The notes under the pieces: model-generated
Database searches by the model: none
Told to the model about the DNA's origin: nothing
Seen by the model: only the letters and a program-made list of their open reading frames with translations
Source of the DNA: Macrotis lagotis
Taxonomy: Eukaryota; Chordata; Mammalia; Peramelemorphia; Peramelidae
Reading direction: 5' to 3'
Length of the DNA: 64,000 nt
Assembly: GCF_037893015.1 (NCBI RefSeq)
Contig: NC_133658.1
Coordinates: forward strand, 885,184,477-885,248,476
Position numbers and translations under genes: made by a program
Shown: positions 1 to 12,205 of the stretch, one piece after another
Layout of the letters: each line of letters opens with the position of its first letter
Position numbering within the stretch: position 1 is the first letter of the stretch

Positions 1-189
1 CCTCATTTTATAGATGAGATACCAAGCAAGTAAGGAATTTTATCCAAAATCAAAATATTAAGTGGAAAAACAAAGATTTGCCCCACCCCAGGCCCTTTGG
101 CTTCAAATCCAGAATTCTTTCCACTGAACCAAGCTTCCTTCTTACCATGGAAGAGGGATTTTTTTTAACCTAATTGTAAGACTTTACAT

Positions 190-1166
190 TTGCTTTTGTT
201 CAGTCATATCCAACTCTTCATCACCCCATATGGAATATTATTTTTTTATTTCTTAAAAATTTATTTACTTTTGAATTTTATAATTTTCCCCCTAATCTTG
301 CTTCCCTCCCCCCACCCCCCACAGAAGGCAGTCTCATAGACTTTACATTGTTTCCATGCTATACACTGATCAAAATTGAATGTGTCTAGAGAGATATCAT
401 ATCCTTAAGGAAAAAAATAAAGTATAAGAGATAGAAAAATTACATAATAAGATAAGGTTGTGTTTTTTTTAATTAAAGGTAATAGTCTTTGTTCTCCATA
501 ATTCAGATGGTATTTTCCATCACAGATACCCCCAAATTGTGCCTGATTGTTGCACTGATAGAATGAGCAAGTCCTTTAAGGTTGATCATCACCCCCATGT
601 TGCTGTTATGGTGTACAATGTTCTCAATGTTCTTCTGGTTCTGCTCATCTTGCTCAGCATCAGTTCATGTGAATCCTTCCAGGCTTCCCTGAATTCCTAT
701 CCCTCCTGGTTTCTAATAGTAGAAGAATAGTATTCAGTAATATACATATACCATAATTTGTTCAGCCATTCCCCAATTGTTGTACTTTTACTCAATTTCC
801 AATTCTTTGCCACCACAAACAGAGCTGCTATGAATATTTTTGTACAAGTGATGCTTTTATCCTTTTTTATGATCTCTTCAGGTTATAGACTCAGTAGTGG
901 AATTGCTAGATCAAAGAGTATGCACATTTTTATTGCCCCTTGGGCACAATTCATATGGAATATTCTTGGCAAAGACACTGGAGTGATTTGCCATTTCTTT
1001 CTCCAGTTCATTTTTACAGATGAGGAAACTGAGGCAAACAAGATGACATGATTTGCCCAGAGCCAGACAACTAAAAAAGTGAAAAGGATCAGATTTGAAC
1101 TCAGAAAGATGCATCTTCCTGACTCCAAGTCTAGCTCTCTAGCCACTGGGCCACCAAGCTGCCTCA
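190..1166 (-). mobile_element. MAR1-like SINE, antisense, split by L1
   Basis: Parts at about 190-239 and 952-1166. Minus-strand reading runs from a tRNA-like head (near 1166) through a GTTTCCTCATCTG-type core to an end resembling GACATGACTGAA. This is a CORE-SINE/MIR relative typical of marsupials. Confidence 0.75.
240..951 (-). mobile_element. 5'-truncated L1, antisense, inside a MAR1-like SINE
   Basis: Read on the minus strand this is the L1 ORF2 C-terminus and 3' UTR (compare the + strand copy at 37300-38010). It is flanked by the 13-bp duplication CATATGGAATATT at 227-239 and 952-964, and it splits a MAR1-like SINE. Confidence 0.85.
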
Positions 1167-2580
1167 AGACTTTGCATTTTAGGGCTATTAAATTTCATCT
1201 CATTGGATTCAGTTCAATTTTCTAATTTGTCATGATTTTTCAGGATCATGGCTACTATCATCTAGTCATTTAATTATCCTTCCCTATTTTGTGTTACTGG
1301 AAATTTGGAAAGGGTATTATTACCTTATACCTTTATCCTGGTTACTGATAAAACTGAAAACAACACAGGGCAAAGCACACCACGCTGGGGTACTTTCCTG
1401 GAGACCTCGTGCCAAGTTGACATTTAACGATTAACAAGTGCTATTTAGGCCTGGTGATTCAACCAGTTCCAAGGTCATCCACTTCTATCTAGCCCATATT
1501 TCTCCCTCAAAGGCAACATGAGATATTGAAGTTGAGAAGAGGAGAGAAGAGAAAAGAAGAGAAGAGATCAGTTTATTTGGAGGTCACTGTTAGGAGATGC
1601 AAAGGAACATCAGTAGACAGCTAAAGCCAAATACTTGCCTCCCTCTGTACTTCTATCCTGGGCAAGATGGAGAGAGAGAAGAGAAGAAACAAAATTTAAA
1701 TCTAGGTATAATATATCTTTAGCATAAAAGTGTCCTATCATTTTAGTAATTATCAAAAAATAAGTAATAATAAGTTTAGCCAGACATGCCCTGTGTCTGA
1801 AGAAGCCTGATAGAACTTATGATCACTGCTTCCTTTTTTTCTATAATAATCTCTATAATAATCTGTTCTAGCATTTAATCAGGAATTGGTCAAGGCCACT
1901 GATCTAAAATTTGAAGACATTCCTTTTCCTTTTTTTTTAAATTGAGACAATAGTTATCCTTCTCTGATCCTTTGATTCTATTCCCATTTCCAGAATCTAT
2001 TATCACTGTTAATGACTAGAAAATAGCAGTTACCAGTATTTTTGCAGCACCCAAAATCATAATTCCTCTAGTCCAGGTGACTTGAATTCACTGAGGACAC
2101 TTAGGAGCACTCACATTATCCATTTATTTTAGTATTGACTCCCTTTGGTCATTTTGATTTTGTCTTTTCCACCTAAAAGTCATTCTTTGTGGCCAAAAAA
2201 AAACACACACACACCCCAAAAAAACCAACCCAGAAATAAGAGTGGGAACAATGCAAGTATGCCTTTTCTTTACTGTTAGTTATCATTGTCCCATCAGCAT
2301 CTAGCAGTGATCCCACTGCTACTTTGATCTTTCTTTAGTGAAGATGAAAAAACATCCACCATTTTCTCTTTTTTGCTATTCTCAGCTGAGCCTGGTGATT
2401 TTCTTTTTACAAAGGAATATGAGTTAGTAGTTTGGGGAAATGATCTCCAATGATCCAATCCCTGAGACTGGATTATGCATGAAGGAGGAACCTGGGGGAT
2501 TTCTTAGAATTCATCGAATGTCTACACTAGCACTCTTCAGTTTTATATGGGCAGGTTTTTCCTGAGACATAGCATTCAGT
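1167..2580. other. Intergenic, nothing recognised
   Basis: AT-rich sequence with a GA-rich purine patch near 1535-1570 and A runs near 2200. No convincing frame or repeat was identified. Confidence 0.6.
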
Positions 2581-2584
2581 TATA

Positions 2585-2760
2585 CAAATGACCTTTACTA
2601 GACAGCTCTGGGACCCTGGACAAGTCATTCTGTCTTAGCTTCCTCAATTGTAAAATGGAGGTAATAGGACTTCTCTCAAAGGGTTGTTGTGAGGATCCAA
2701 TGAGATAATATTATGATGTGCTCAAGCACAGTATCTGACAAATAAATGCTTATTTTCTCC
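2585..2760 (+). mobile_element. MIR/THER1-like SINE
   Basis: Contains CTTCCTCAATTGTAAAATGG followed by the typical GTTGTGAGGATCCAATGAGATAAT and AAATGCTTATT tail of old mammalian MIR-class SINEs. Confidence 0.65.
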
Positions 2761-4880
2761 CTCCTTGACTCCTAATAAATGAGTTTTTGGAAGCCATGCC
2801 ACTGTGGAGGTCATGATCCTAGTGGCCAGTATTACCACACCCAATTTTACCTGAAGGGAGGAAAGAATGCAGGAACTCTAGTCATCCTCAACACCAACAT
2901 GGAATGTTACACTTAGCTTTCTTTACCAGTCTTGGCTCAGTTCTGTGTCTTAGTTCCCATCACTGTTCTTAGGGGACTATGCCACATGATTTTGTATTCA
3001 TCCATTGTTACTATCTGGGGGTTCCATATTATATGCATACCCTTGCCTTTTTTTTTTTTTGAAATCTAGGCTGATTGATAAGCTCTCTGTGCATTCATAT
3101 TTTTCTCATCAGATAAACTCATATTTTATTCTTCTAGAAACTGTTTCGCTTTGTATATTCAGAATTCCCTTCTGGGCTGACTTTGACTGTAGAATTTTAG
3201 TCCATGTTGTCTTAGCTATCCTTCCCGTGAATGCTATGAAATAAAATTTCCTCTCCTTTGTCACAAACACTAGGAGGAAGTGATTATTTCCCAATCATTT
3301 CCACCCCAGCTACCAATTCCTCCCCATTAGTGAGAATTAGACACAGAATAGAATGTCCCTTGCTTTGGAAAAATACAGGAGTCTAGATTCACTCTTTCAG
3401 AGCAAGGCTGACTTCCTCTAATGCCATTTGCTCCAGTGCACAATCTGGTGTGTTCCTATCACTTTTAATCATTGGTTACTGGCCCTTGTTTCCACTTTTA
3501 GCACTTAACATCAATTTATAAAAAAAGGTATATTAACTATGAAGATATGACAAGAGCAGAAATACAGATATTTTGTTGAAATACTTGGAGGCACACTCTC
3601 CCCTATATTGCCTTGGTCCCTGGGGAGGAGTTCAAACTTAAAAATAGTTTCCACATGGGATTGTTTTCATCAAGTTCACTTCCAAATGTAACATAGCCTC
3701 TGGTTGAATCTTTATCTCACCTGTGACTAGGCTAGGGCCCTCAGGTCATTCCTTAGAACCTTCCTACTAGACTGAGTCCTAAAGATCACTGCTTGAGGTC
3801 CAGTTATTGAGCTGGTTGGCCACAAAACCCAGCATAGACTCTGGTTACTATTCCCCTGGTGTCTCATTTTTCTGACCATTCCTCATACATAGGTCTAGCT
3901 GCCTCCAATCACCTATAATAGAAAATAAAACATGCAATAGAAGACAAAGGCAATAGCAGGGACCACACAGTGGTGACCCCAAAAGGGAGGTAAAAATCTG
4001 AGGAACTGTAAGACAAACCCAGGCAGGAAGGAGACACAATCTTGATTTGGCTGGTTAGTTCACCCCAGTTTGTGCTTTGCAGGCAGAGTTCATTTCTGTA
4101 TCTTGTGGTTTGCAGAGAAGAACCAACTACAGTTCCTAATTAAAGAGCAGGGCCTTTTCATTAAAATCATAATGTTCTTCCAGAAGCAGACCCTCTGGCC
4201 TTTTCCACATGGAGACTGTATTAGCCAAGGATACTGGACAGATTCACCAACCCCCACTTACAACAAAATTATCATTAAGACAAGGCAGAGTTATTAACTG
4301 CTATGCTTTTGGCAGAGAGAATGAGAGTTCCAACAGATGCATGGATAATTGAAGACCCCCGTAATTGCAATATTATATCTCTCTGCCAGATTTGCAATCT
4401 CTTTCCTGAACTCATCAACTTTGTCTTTCTGTCCAGGTGACCTATAGTCTCTTCCAGTGAAAAATCACTACTGTTTGTGCCCCTATCCATCTTTTCAGTG
4501 TTATTCATTCAAAAGCTATAGCCCTGTTTCATGAGCTCTGGCAGATTCCAAGGGCTGGAAAGGTTTCAAGTCCTGTCTCTGGCTACAGTTTGTGGCTGCT
4601 TTCCTAGGGCCAATCTAGCTAAGAACACAGAGGCTCAGACTCAGGACACCGGCTGCTTTGTATGGAGCAACCACTGAAACAAAAAATACAAATATCACTG
4701 TTCCAATAAAGGGGGAAGTGGCAAAGGAAGAGGGACAGTGGGTTCTAAGAGTCCCATCATGTCTAGGCTGTATATAAATATGAACTTCTCAGAGGAGCAC
4801 TAGATATAGGTCTGATATAGGATATTCATGAACAGTCATAAACACTTATTTTGAAAAATAGAAATGCCTTGCGGAGACTT
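2761..4880. other. Intergenic, nothing recognised
   Basis: About 2.1 kb without a repeat I can name. Open frames on both strands are short (under 80 codons) and show no domain. Confidence 0.6.
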
Positions 4881-4884
4881 TTGG

Positions 4885-5000
4885 AGCATTCATAGACAGT
4901 CTTGAAGAAGGAAATGACAAACCACTTCAGTGTCTTTGCCAAAAACACCCCAAATGAGGTCACAAGGAGGCAGACACAACTAAAATGACTGAACAATCAA
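4885..5000 (+). mobile_element. MAR1-like SINE fragment
   Basis: GAAGGAAATGACAAACCACT, then a TTTGCC...CCCCAAATGAGGTCAC block, ends near ATGACTGAACAATC. This is the 3' part of a MAR1-type SINE. Confidence 0.75.
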
Positions 5001-5199
5001 AAACCATGAATTTAGTTATTGGTAAGAATGAGGAACTTATCCTATGACTGACAAGTAGACAGTATTCTGGAAGAATTAAATTGTTTCAACTTTGATATTC
5101 TCTCTAAAAATGAAAAACAAAGCCAAGATAAAATTGTATTCAAATGGAAGAAAGGTTCACTGTTTTTAATTCTCACCAATTAGCCTGGCATATAATAAG

Positions 5200-5425
5200 C
5201 TGGGCCAACTAGTGATGCAGTACATAGTGTCCAGAACCTAGAGTTAGTAAGATCTGAGTTCAAATTCTGCTATGTGATTCTAGGCAGATCATTTACCCTC
5301 TGTCCACCTCAGTTTCCTCAATTATAAAATGGGTTATTGTGAGAATTATATTAGATAATATTTAAAACACTTAGTACTATGCCTGACACAATGGGTGCTT
5401 ATTAAATGCTTGTTTTCTTCCTTCC
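5200..5425 (+). mobile_element. MIR/THER1-like SINE
   Basis: GATCTGAGTTCAAATTC, CCTCAGTTTCCTCAATTATA and TTATTAAATGCTTG blocks in MIR order. Confidence 0.7.
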
Positions 5426-5444
5426 TTTGTAAAAGTTTTAAAAA

Positions 5445-5580
5445 GAGGCAGCTAGATGGTGCAGTGGACAGAACACTGGCTCTGGCATCAGGAGGACCTG
5501 AGTTCAAATTTGAACTCAGATATATAATACTTACTAGCTGTATGTCCTTGGGCAAGTCAGTTAACTGATTACCTTGCCCC
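5445..5580 (+). mobile_element. WSINE-like SINE
   Basis: GAGGCAGCTAGATGGTGCAG head, GAGTTCAAAT, CCTTGGGCAAGTCAG; the tail is degraded. Confidence 0.8.
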
Positions 5581-5654
5581 TCCCTTCATGGGAAGACTGC
5601 TTGCCCTCAAGGAGCTTACATTTTCCCTAAGGAGAGAGGTAGAAGTACAACCTG

Positions 5655-5804
5655 ATGGGGCAGCTAGGTGCCAAAGTGGATAAAGCACTGGCCCTGGAGT
5701 CAGAAGGACCTGAGTTCAAATAAGGCCTCAGACACTTAATAATGACCTAGCCATGTGATCTTGGGGAAGTCACTTAACCCCATTGCCTTGCCAAAAAAAA
5801 AAAA
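5655..5804 (+). mobile_element. WSINE-like SINE with intact target duplication
   Basis: Full-length tRNA-type head to poly(A), flanked by AAGTACAACCTG at 5643-5654 and 5805-5816. Confidence 0.92.
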
Positions 5805-5899
5805 AAGTACAACCTGTCAATACTAAATGTATATGGAGCAATTATAACCTGAGTCTCTAACCTAGTCCAGACTATACATCTCCCCTGAAAGTTGGAAGG

Positions 5900-6005
5900 T
5901 CTTATGCAAAAAAAAAAAAAAAACTAAATAAAAAAGCCAAACTAGATAATTTTGATTACATTAAAAAGCTTTTGCAAAAAAAAAAAACCTAAATAAAAAA
6001 AATAG
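5900..6005 (+). repeat. A-rich patch
   Basis: Two A runs around AACTAAATAAAAAA, possibly ends of small truncated retroelements (compare L1 GATTACATTAAAAAGCTTTTGCA at 5954-5976). Confidence 0.5.
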
Positions 6006-6632
6006 AAAATTGGAAGGTCCTTTGCCAATGCTATTGATTCATACTCTCATAACTTGCATTTCTCACCCGTGACTTGTGCCCCAGATCCATTTAACCACTT
6101 AACATCAATTAGGTTTTTAAAAGGTATATTTATTTTTAAGATATAGCAAAAATAGAAATCCTGGACCACTTTGGGGGCCCATTCCCAGACTTTGCACAAT
6201 TTCTACGTTGCTTTGGTTCCCCCATGTTCCTGTTCAAATGTGGCATTGCTGCTGAATGGGTCTTAATCTAAACTACCTCTGGCCCAGGTCTGAAGGTCAC
6301 TTGCTTCTCTGGGCATCACTGTTGAGCTGGCTACAAAAGCTGGCTTGGATTTGACTAATAGATTCCTTTATTTCTCAGTTTCCTGACCTTTTAAAATTTG
6401 AAAGCTCCCTGTATCCAATCCTTTGACCTAAAAATCAAAGAACAAATGTAGAAGCAAAAAAGCCTGTTTTTTATGGGACCAAAAGTCAACTTCAGATTGA
6501 GAGGGCTTTAAGGTCCCTTTCCTTATAACCTTCATTTGACCTCAGTCAACAAAGGAGTCATAACCAAAAAGAGAAATGCATTGAGAGGGTAGTTGAGAAG
6601 AATAGCTGAGGTCTTATTGAAAGTGCCCCAAA

Positions 6633-6788
6633 GGGGCGGCTAGGTGGCAGGAGTAGCCTTGGAGTCAGGAGTAACTGGGTTCAAATCCGGTCTCAGACAC
6701 TTAATAATTACCTAGCTGTGTGGCCTTGGGCAAGTCACTTAACCCCATTTGCCTGGCAAAAAAAAAAACTAAAAAAAAAAGAAAAAAA
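6633..6788 (+). mobile_element. WSINE-like SINE
   Basis: GGGGCGGCTAGGTGGCAGGA head, shortened A box, GTGTGGCCTTGGGCAAGTC and an A-rich tail. Imperfect duplication GAAAGTGCCCCAAAG / GAAAGTGTCACAAAG. Confidence 0.85.
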
Positions 6789-6971
6789 GAAAGTGTCACA
6801 AAGTTCCAGTCTTCCAAGGGAGGGATCAGGGGTGAGGGGTGGCAGGTGAAGCAGAATTGAGCGTCACCTGTGATTGGGAAGGGTTGAGTTCATACACCTG
6901 GCATGTCCCTGAACTATTCAGCCAATCAAAGAGACTGCCTTCCCAGTCAAACCAGTTAGAAAATGTCTATT

Positions 6972-7065
6972 TATGTTGTTGTTCAGTCATTTCAGTTGTG
7001 TCTGACTCTTTGAGGTTTTCTTGGCAAAGATACTAGAATAGTTTGCCATTTCCTTCTCCAAGAGA
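6972..7065 (-). mobile_element. MAR1-like SINE fragment, antisense
   Basis: GTTGTTCAGTCATTTCAGTT through CTTGGCAAAGATACTAGAATAG to TTTGCCATTTCCTTCTCCAAG. Confidence 0.8.
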
Positions 7066-7289
7066 ATGTCTACACATGCCCCAAAATTGTCTGCAAGGCA
7101 TTTCTTCATTTTAAAATGTGTTCACAATTGTACATATACAACCTATATCAGATTCCTCTTGCCATGGGGAGAAGGAAGGGAGGGAAGGGTGGTAGAAAAA
7201 TATGGAACTCAAAAGCTTACAAAAAAAGATGAATATTGAAAATTATCTTTGCATGAAATTAGAAAAAAAAATAAAGGTATATATTTTTT

Positions 7290-8190
7290 AAAAATAGAGT
7301 ATTTGATACCTTTTTTTTTAATAACACCAAAGTTTCTCCCAGTATCCCTTTTCCTCCCAGAGATCCATCACATATGATAAATATTTTTCAACTGAAAAAA
7401 AGGAAAAGAATGGGAAAATCATCAAAAATGGTCAGTACATCAAGAGAAGTGGCAATACATACATTATAATGCAAATGTTCAACCTCCTTACCCCAATCTT
7501 TGGAATGGGCAGGAAAGGATGTTTCCTCATATATTTTCCGTGCTTATAATAAACTGTGCTTACTCACGACATTCACTTGGAGTTTTTTTTGGTGATTGTT
7601 AATTCTGTTTACAATGCTGTAGTCATTCTAAGTTTTCCTTACTTTACTCTGATTCAATTCATGTAGATCTTTTCCTGCTTCTCATCACATTCTTCTTCAT
7701 TCCTTAAAGTACAATAATGTTCTATTACATTCATATATAACAATAATTTGTTAAGCTATTCTCTTGTCCTTGGGCATCTACTTTGTTTCCATTTTTTTGC
7801 TATCACAAAAAGTTTTGCTACAAATATTGTGGTGTAAATGGGGACTTATCATTATCATTATCCTCCTTGGGGTAAAACCCTAGCAGTGGAATTTCTGGGT
7901 CAGAAATGGACAATTTAATCATCTCTATTTGCATAATTCGAAATTGTGTTCCAAAATGGTTGTACTGGTTCCCAGTTCTCTAAAAACGAACTAGCATGAC
8001 TATATTCCCCACAACTGCCTCCCATATTATTCTCATCTTCTGTCATCTTTGCTAATTCACAGTACATAAAGTGAATCTTCGGAGTTGTTTTGATTTTCTT
8101 TTAACTTCCCATTAGTGGTTGGGGCATTTTCCCACAGGGTTGGTAATACTTTGCAATTCTTTTGAGAATTCTGGCACTTCTTTTAAGCTT
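7290..8190 (-). mobile_element. Old L1 3' region, antisense
   Basis: Minus-strand similarity to the L1 ORF2 end and 3' UTR. Recognisable are TAAGCTATTCTCTTGTCC, CTAGCAGTGGAATTTCTGGG and AGTTGTTTTGATTTTCTTTT, diverged from the younger copies in this window. Confidence 0.7.
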
Positions 8191-9440
8191 AACCTCAGTT
8201 GTCTCAGAAAAAGCTTCTCCACCCAGTCTTTTTTAGGTGAATAGTCTTTAAGGTGCTCAGTTCCTTTTGTCCTCCTCAATTTCATATGCAAAGTAAATGC
8301 AAAGTAATTTGTGGATGTTAGAGAGGGATGCCTTCAAATGGAGGGGATGAGGAAGAGAAATCTGAGATGAGCCTTTGGGGAGTTAGGGATTCCAAGAGGC
8401 AGAGATAAAGATAGAGAGCATTCAAGGCTGGGGGCAAACTTTAGCCAAGGAGCCAGAGGTTTAAGATGGAAAAAGGAGTTAAGGGTTAGAGTTAGCAGGC
8501 TTGTTATTTGCAGAGGAAGGTTGAAATGACATTTTGATGTTACTGATTGTGAAGTGTTAATTCTGGTGCAAACCAGGGAACATGATTGCAGAGGATGAAA
8601 AGGTGACCTCCAGATCTTTTCTGGTTCTAAATTGCCATTTGAATTGTAATCTTATCCTTGTAAAGATCTTTAATTGGGTGTCAAATAGAATTGTTAGTCA
8701 AAAAAACAACAACAAAATACCAAATAACCCTAAAATACATACATGGAATGCAGTGTAACTGCTGAATTGGGTAATGTCACTGTGTACCAAAATGGTCTGG
8801 AAAAAGTGGGGGCCGTACCTACTCACTTACCTGAGCCTCAATTTCCAGAAGTCCCTTGTATCATAATCTATTCTATCATATTGGTCTTGGGCTAGAACCT
8901 TCCCCCTTCCCTTCTCTGCATTCACACATTCTTCATTTCTTAAGGCAAAGTAATATTGTATTTCACTTTTTTCTCCTCTCTAAAATGAGGCAGCTAAAAT
9001 AGATAATCTCTAAATCACTTTCCAGTTTGAGATCTATGATCCTAAATCAAGGATTCATAAAGTGTTTAGGATCACAGACATATTTTCAAATAAAATACAT
9101 TGAATTGCAAAAGATACCAATTATATTGACATGCAGATCTCAAAATGTTAAAAAAAAAAAAAACACTAATTCACAGAGGCCAGATTAAATCACTGTTCAA
9201 ACTGCTTTTGTATTGGAGAAGAGGAATTCCATTTAGTTATTGCCGAAAGGTCATTCAGCCGATCTTCTTATCTTTTCAAGGCTTTTCCTCCTCCTTTGGG
9301 GCCCTAGCTGAATACAGACTAGGTTTCAGAATGGGGTGTGTCCCTCTCTTAGCCACTGGCTGAGGTCCTGTAGCTTTAGTCCAGATGGCTAGGGAGATTA
9401 TAAAACTATGTGGTACCCTCTGGGTTTGACACAAGATTTG
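8191..9440. other. Intergenic with one possible ancient repeat
   Basis: 8280-8620 resembles a widespread old mammalian repeat (GAGGGATGCCTTCAAATGG... style text) that I cannot name. The rest shows nothing. Confidence 0.4.
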
Positions 9441-10244
9441 AGGAGATTTCCTCTAATCATTAACAACAGAGAGACAGAGAATGCTAGTTTGACGTGTAAA
9501 GTTTGTTATGACTCTGAGTGTAATGTAAGTATTCAGGAAGCTTGCCACCCTAGCTGGCTGGAGCTCATCTTGTTCTGAACTGTTTCCGACTGGAATTAAC
9601 TGATTCTGCTGGGGCAGACTCCCTTGCATGAAGCCTTCCTTGATGTCTCTTTTCTCTCCTACCTTTCTCTGTCTCTTTTTTCCTTTTTTTGGCTGCACTA
9701 TAAAGGGAGGCAGCAATATTTGAAACCATCTCAGCATGGGTCCCCGGAGCTTGCTTTGAGAAGGAGAGAAATAATAAGTCTTCAATTTCCTGAAGCAAGT
9801 GAGCAAGGCATCCAAGGCCAAGGCAAAGATGGTTTGCTGAGTCATGGGGTTGGGTTGTTGGTTTTTAATGGGAGCAGAAGTTTCAGCATCTTGTCGGCAA
9901 CAACCACAAAATGTGTTGTTTTTTTAAAATCAGCTTGGGTAACCTTTCTGGACTTTGTTAAATATAAAAACCATTTATTTGGTCCTAACTCCCTGATCTT
10001 TCTGGGTGTCCTGCACCTCAGGCTGGAAGGGAATCGAGCAGATTATTTTATTTGTCAGATGGACAAGGGATATTGTTCACCTTTTTAAGCTTTTCCCTTC
10101 AATGTGCCCATGGGCTTGGATGTACAAATCCTACAGAGAACTTATTCCATTTCCTGGTATTATCTTTTGTAAAGTTCATTAATCTTTACAGAAGATTGAT
10201 TTCATTGGGGGTCTTAGGAATAGAAAACTGAAGTTGGTCCTAAA
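9441..10244. other. Intergenic, nothing recognised
   Basis: A 154-codon frame at 9624-10088 has no recognisable domain and low-complexity S/L-rich N-terminal sequence. It is probably chance. Confidence 0.6.
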
Positions 10245-10321
10245 TTGTGAAATCAGACTCATCCACTGCAAACGCAATGGATGAGTCTGATTTCACAAGT
10301 CCCTCAAGTTGGAGGGACTTG
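10245..10321 (+). repeat. Perfect tandem hairpins
   Basis: Hairpin 1: arms 10245-10265 and 10278-10298, 21 of 21 bp paired, 12-nt loop. Hairpin 2: arms 10296-10305 (CAAGTCCCTC) and 10312-10321 (GAGGGACTTG), 10 of 10 paired, 6-nt loop. The second stem starts inside the end of the first. No terminal duplication or transposon end was recognised. Confidence 0.9.
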
Positions 10322-10464
10322 AGAACATCTAATCTGATCTGCTCATCTCTGAATACATTTTGCTGATGTCTTTGACCTCCATCATTACAGATAGGGGAGA
10401 AAGGAACCCCTCTGGATGAAGTAATTCCTTTCTTAATCCCCTTCCTTTTTGAGAGACAATGTGC

Positions 10465-10627
10465 TGAAACAGAATGCTGAGCCTGTAGTTCTGAAGCCTT
10501 CAGAGTCTTCTATCTGGGTGATGCTGGCTAAGTCATTAAACCTCCCTGGGCCTCAGTTTCCATTTACAAAATGTGGGCATTGTACCAAATGACCTCTTAG
10601 GCCACTTCCAGCTCTAAATCTATGATC
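10465..10627 (+). mobile_element. MIR-like SINE
   Basis: GGCTAAGTCATTAAACCTCC, GGGCCTCAGTTTCC and CCAGCTCTAAATCTATGATC blocks. Confidence 0.75.
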
Positions 10628-10784
10628 CTTTACCCACCCCCAACCTACTGAAATTGTCTTGAAGACAAACCCACTTTTTTTAACCTGACACAGCCAATAC
10701 CCCTATTACCCTGCTTTTCCTTGAAATCCCTTTTGGGTTTTTTTTGTTGGAAATAAACTGCTTATTCTTGTTCATCTAATAAGT

Positions 10785-10914
10785 AGGGTTTTTTTGGCGG
10801 GGGGGTGCAAGACAATGCAGTTAAGTGACATGCCCAAGGTCACATAGCTAGGTAATTATTAAATGTCTGAGAAAAAACTTGAGATTGAACTCAGGTCCGC
10901 CTAGCTGCCCCCTA
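10785..10914 (-). mobile_element. WSINE-like SINE, antisense, degraded
   Basis: GTTAAGTGACATGCCCAAGG, TAGCTAGGTAATTATTAAAT and CCGCCTAGCTGCCCC. Confidence 0.75.
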
Positions 10915-10939
10915 ATAAATGTTAAGGTGCCACTTATTA

Positions 10940-11118
10940 GAAAGAAAACAGGGAGTCCTCTGGAGACAGAAGACCTGAAAGCCCCTTCTTTTACTTCCTG
11001 CCTGTGTGTGACAGAGTAAGTCACTAAGGCTCTCTAAACCTCAGTTTCCTCCTCTGTAAAATGGGGTACTTGGATTTGATGGCGTCTAAAATCCTTCCAA
11101 CTCTACATCTATGATCCT
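10940..11118 (+). mobile_element. MIR-like SINE
   Basis: AGTAAGTCACTAAGGCTCTC, CTCAGTTTCCTCCTCTGTAA and CATCTATGATCCTC in MIR order. Confidence 0.75.
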
Positions 11119-11835
11119 CAAGATTCTCCCAACCTGGATCCTTTGACCTCTCCATCTCTTGGTACCTCATACCCTATTTATCTAGATGGCCATGTTAGAT
11201 CCTCTCTCTTCCATTGTAAGAGCCAGGCAGGAGATTAAGCTTGTTTTTAGCTTTATCAATCACAAGGTCTTAGGAGGATTAGGTATTTTATAAAGTTTTG
11301 TTGAATTAGGTGACAGGTTTAGTCTTTCTATCCTCTGTCTTGTTCATAGTATTGAAATATTGTGTTCATTTCTGGTGAAGAAGGGGAACTCTGAAAACAG
11401 AGAAATATTGTAATTTCCTTTAGTACAGGAAACAAATTTTGTAATTTTTATCTGTGCTGTTTTTTTCTTTCTGTATTGGTTTTTGTAAATCCTCATTTCT
11501 GGCATGTTTTGCTTTGTCCTTGAAAATCCTAGCCACTCTGGACTTAACAGTAGTTATGGGCTTGACCTTTTGGACCCATCCAACACCTATGGGACAGGTC
11601 AGCTACTCATGATGCCACTCATACACAGTAAAATTAAGACTCACTCTTGGCAAATGGCAAGTAGAGTCTACTATTCCAACACCAGGTACTATCCACTCCT
11701 TAAAGGTCACCAGTTCTGTCTACCACTGAAATGTATTTAAGCACCCCAACTTGTCCTTTTTTTTTTAAATATGTGACATGGGTGGGCAGGAGGCTACCAG
11801 CTCCCTTTCTCCAGGCTGGAACCATGTGGTCCTAG
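11119..11835. other. Intergenic, nothing recognised
   Basis: No domain in the open frames (longest 78 codons at 11504-11740). Nothing repetitive was recognised. Confidence 0.55.
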
Positions 11836-11837
11836 CT

Positions 11838-11945
11838 CCATGGGTTGCCCAAGTTCACACAGCTAGGCAATTACTAGCTGGATCTGAACTCAGGTACTCC
11901 TGACTCCAGGGCCAGTGCTCTATCCACTGTGCCACCTAGCCACCA
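11838..11945 (-). mobile_element. WSINE-like SINE, antisense, truncated
   Basis: TTGCCCAAGTTCACACAGCT to GTGCCACCTAGCCACC. Confidence 0.8.
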
Positions 11946-12088
11946 CAACTTGTGAACTTTTGTAGTAAGTTGTAAATCTTTTTTGTTTAATCTGTGAATT
12001 AAAGTCTAAGTCTTTCTTACCTCCTTGAGTCAGTTTGGTGATTTTGTCACCCAAAATGAACCACAGCACTCATACTGGCTCCCAAGCT

Positions 12089-12205
12089 CTCTTGCTCTCT
12101 CTCTTTTTTCTCTGTCTCTGTCTCTATCTTTCCTCTGTCTCTGTCTCTGTCTCTGTGTCTCTAACTCTCTCTCTCTCTCTCTCTCTTTCATTGTCTGTCT
12201 ATCTT
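12089..12205 (+). repeat. CT-rich simple repeat
   Basis: Interrupted (CT)n and (CTGTCT)n tract. Serine/leucine-rich and arginine/glutamate-rich frames over it are artefacts. Confidence 0.9.

Noticed and set aside
9624-10088. 154-codon plus-strand frame and a 130-codon opposing frame
   Set aside because: No recognisable domain, low-complexity start, no promoter or splice context.
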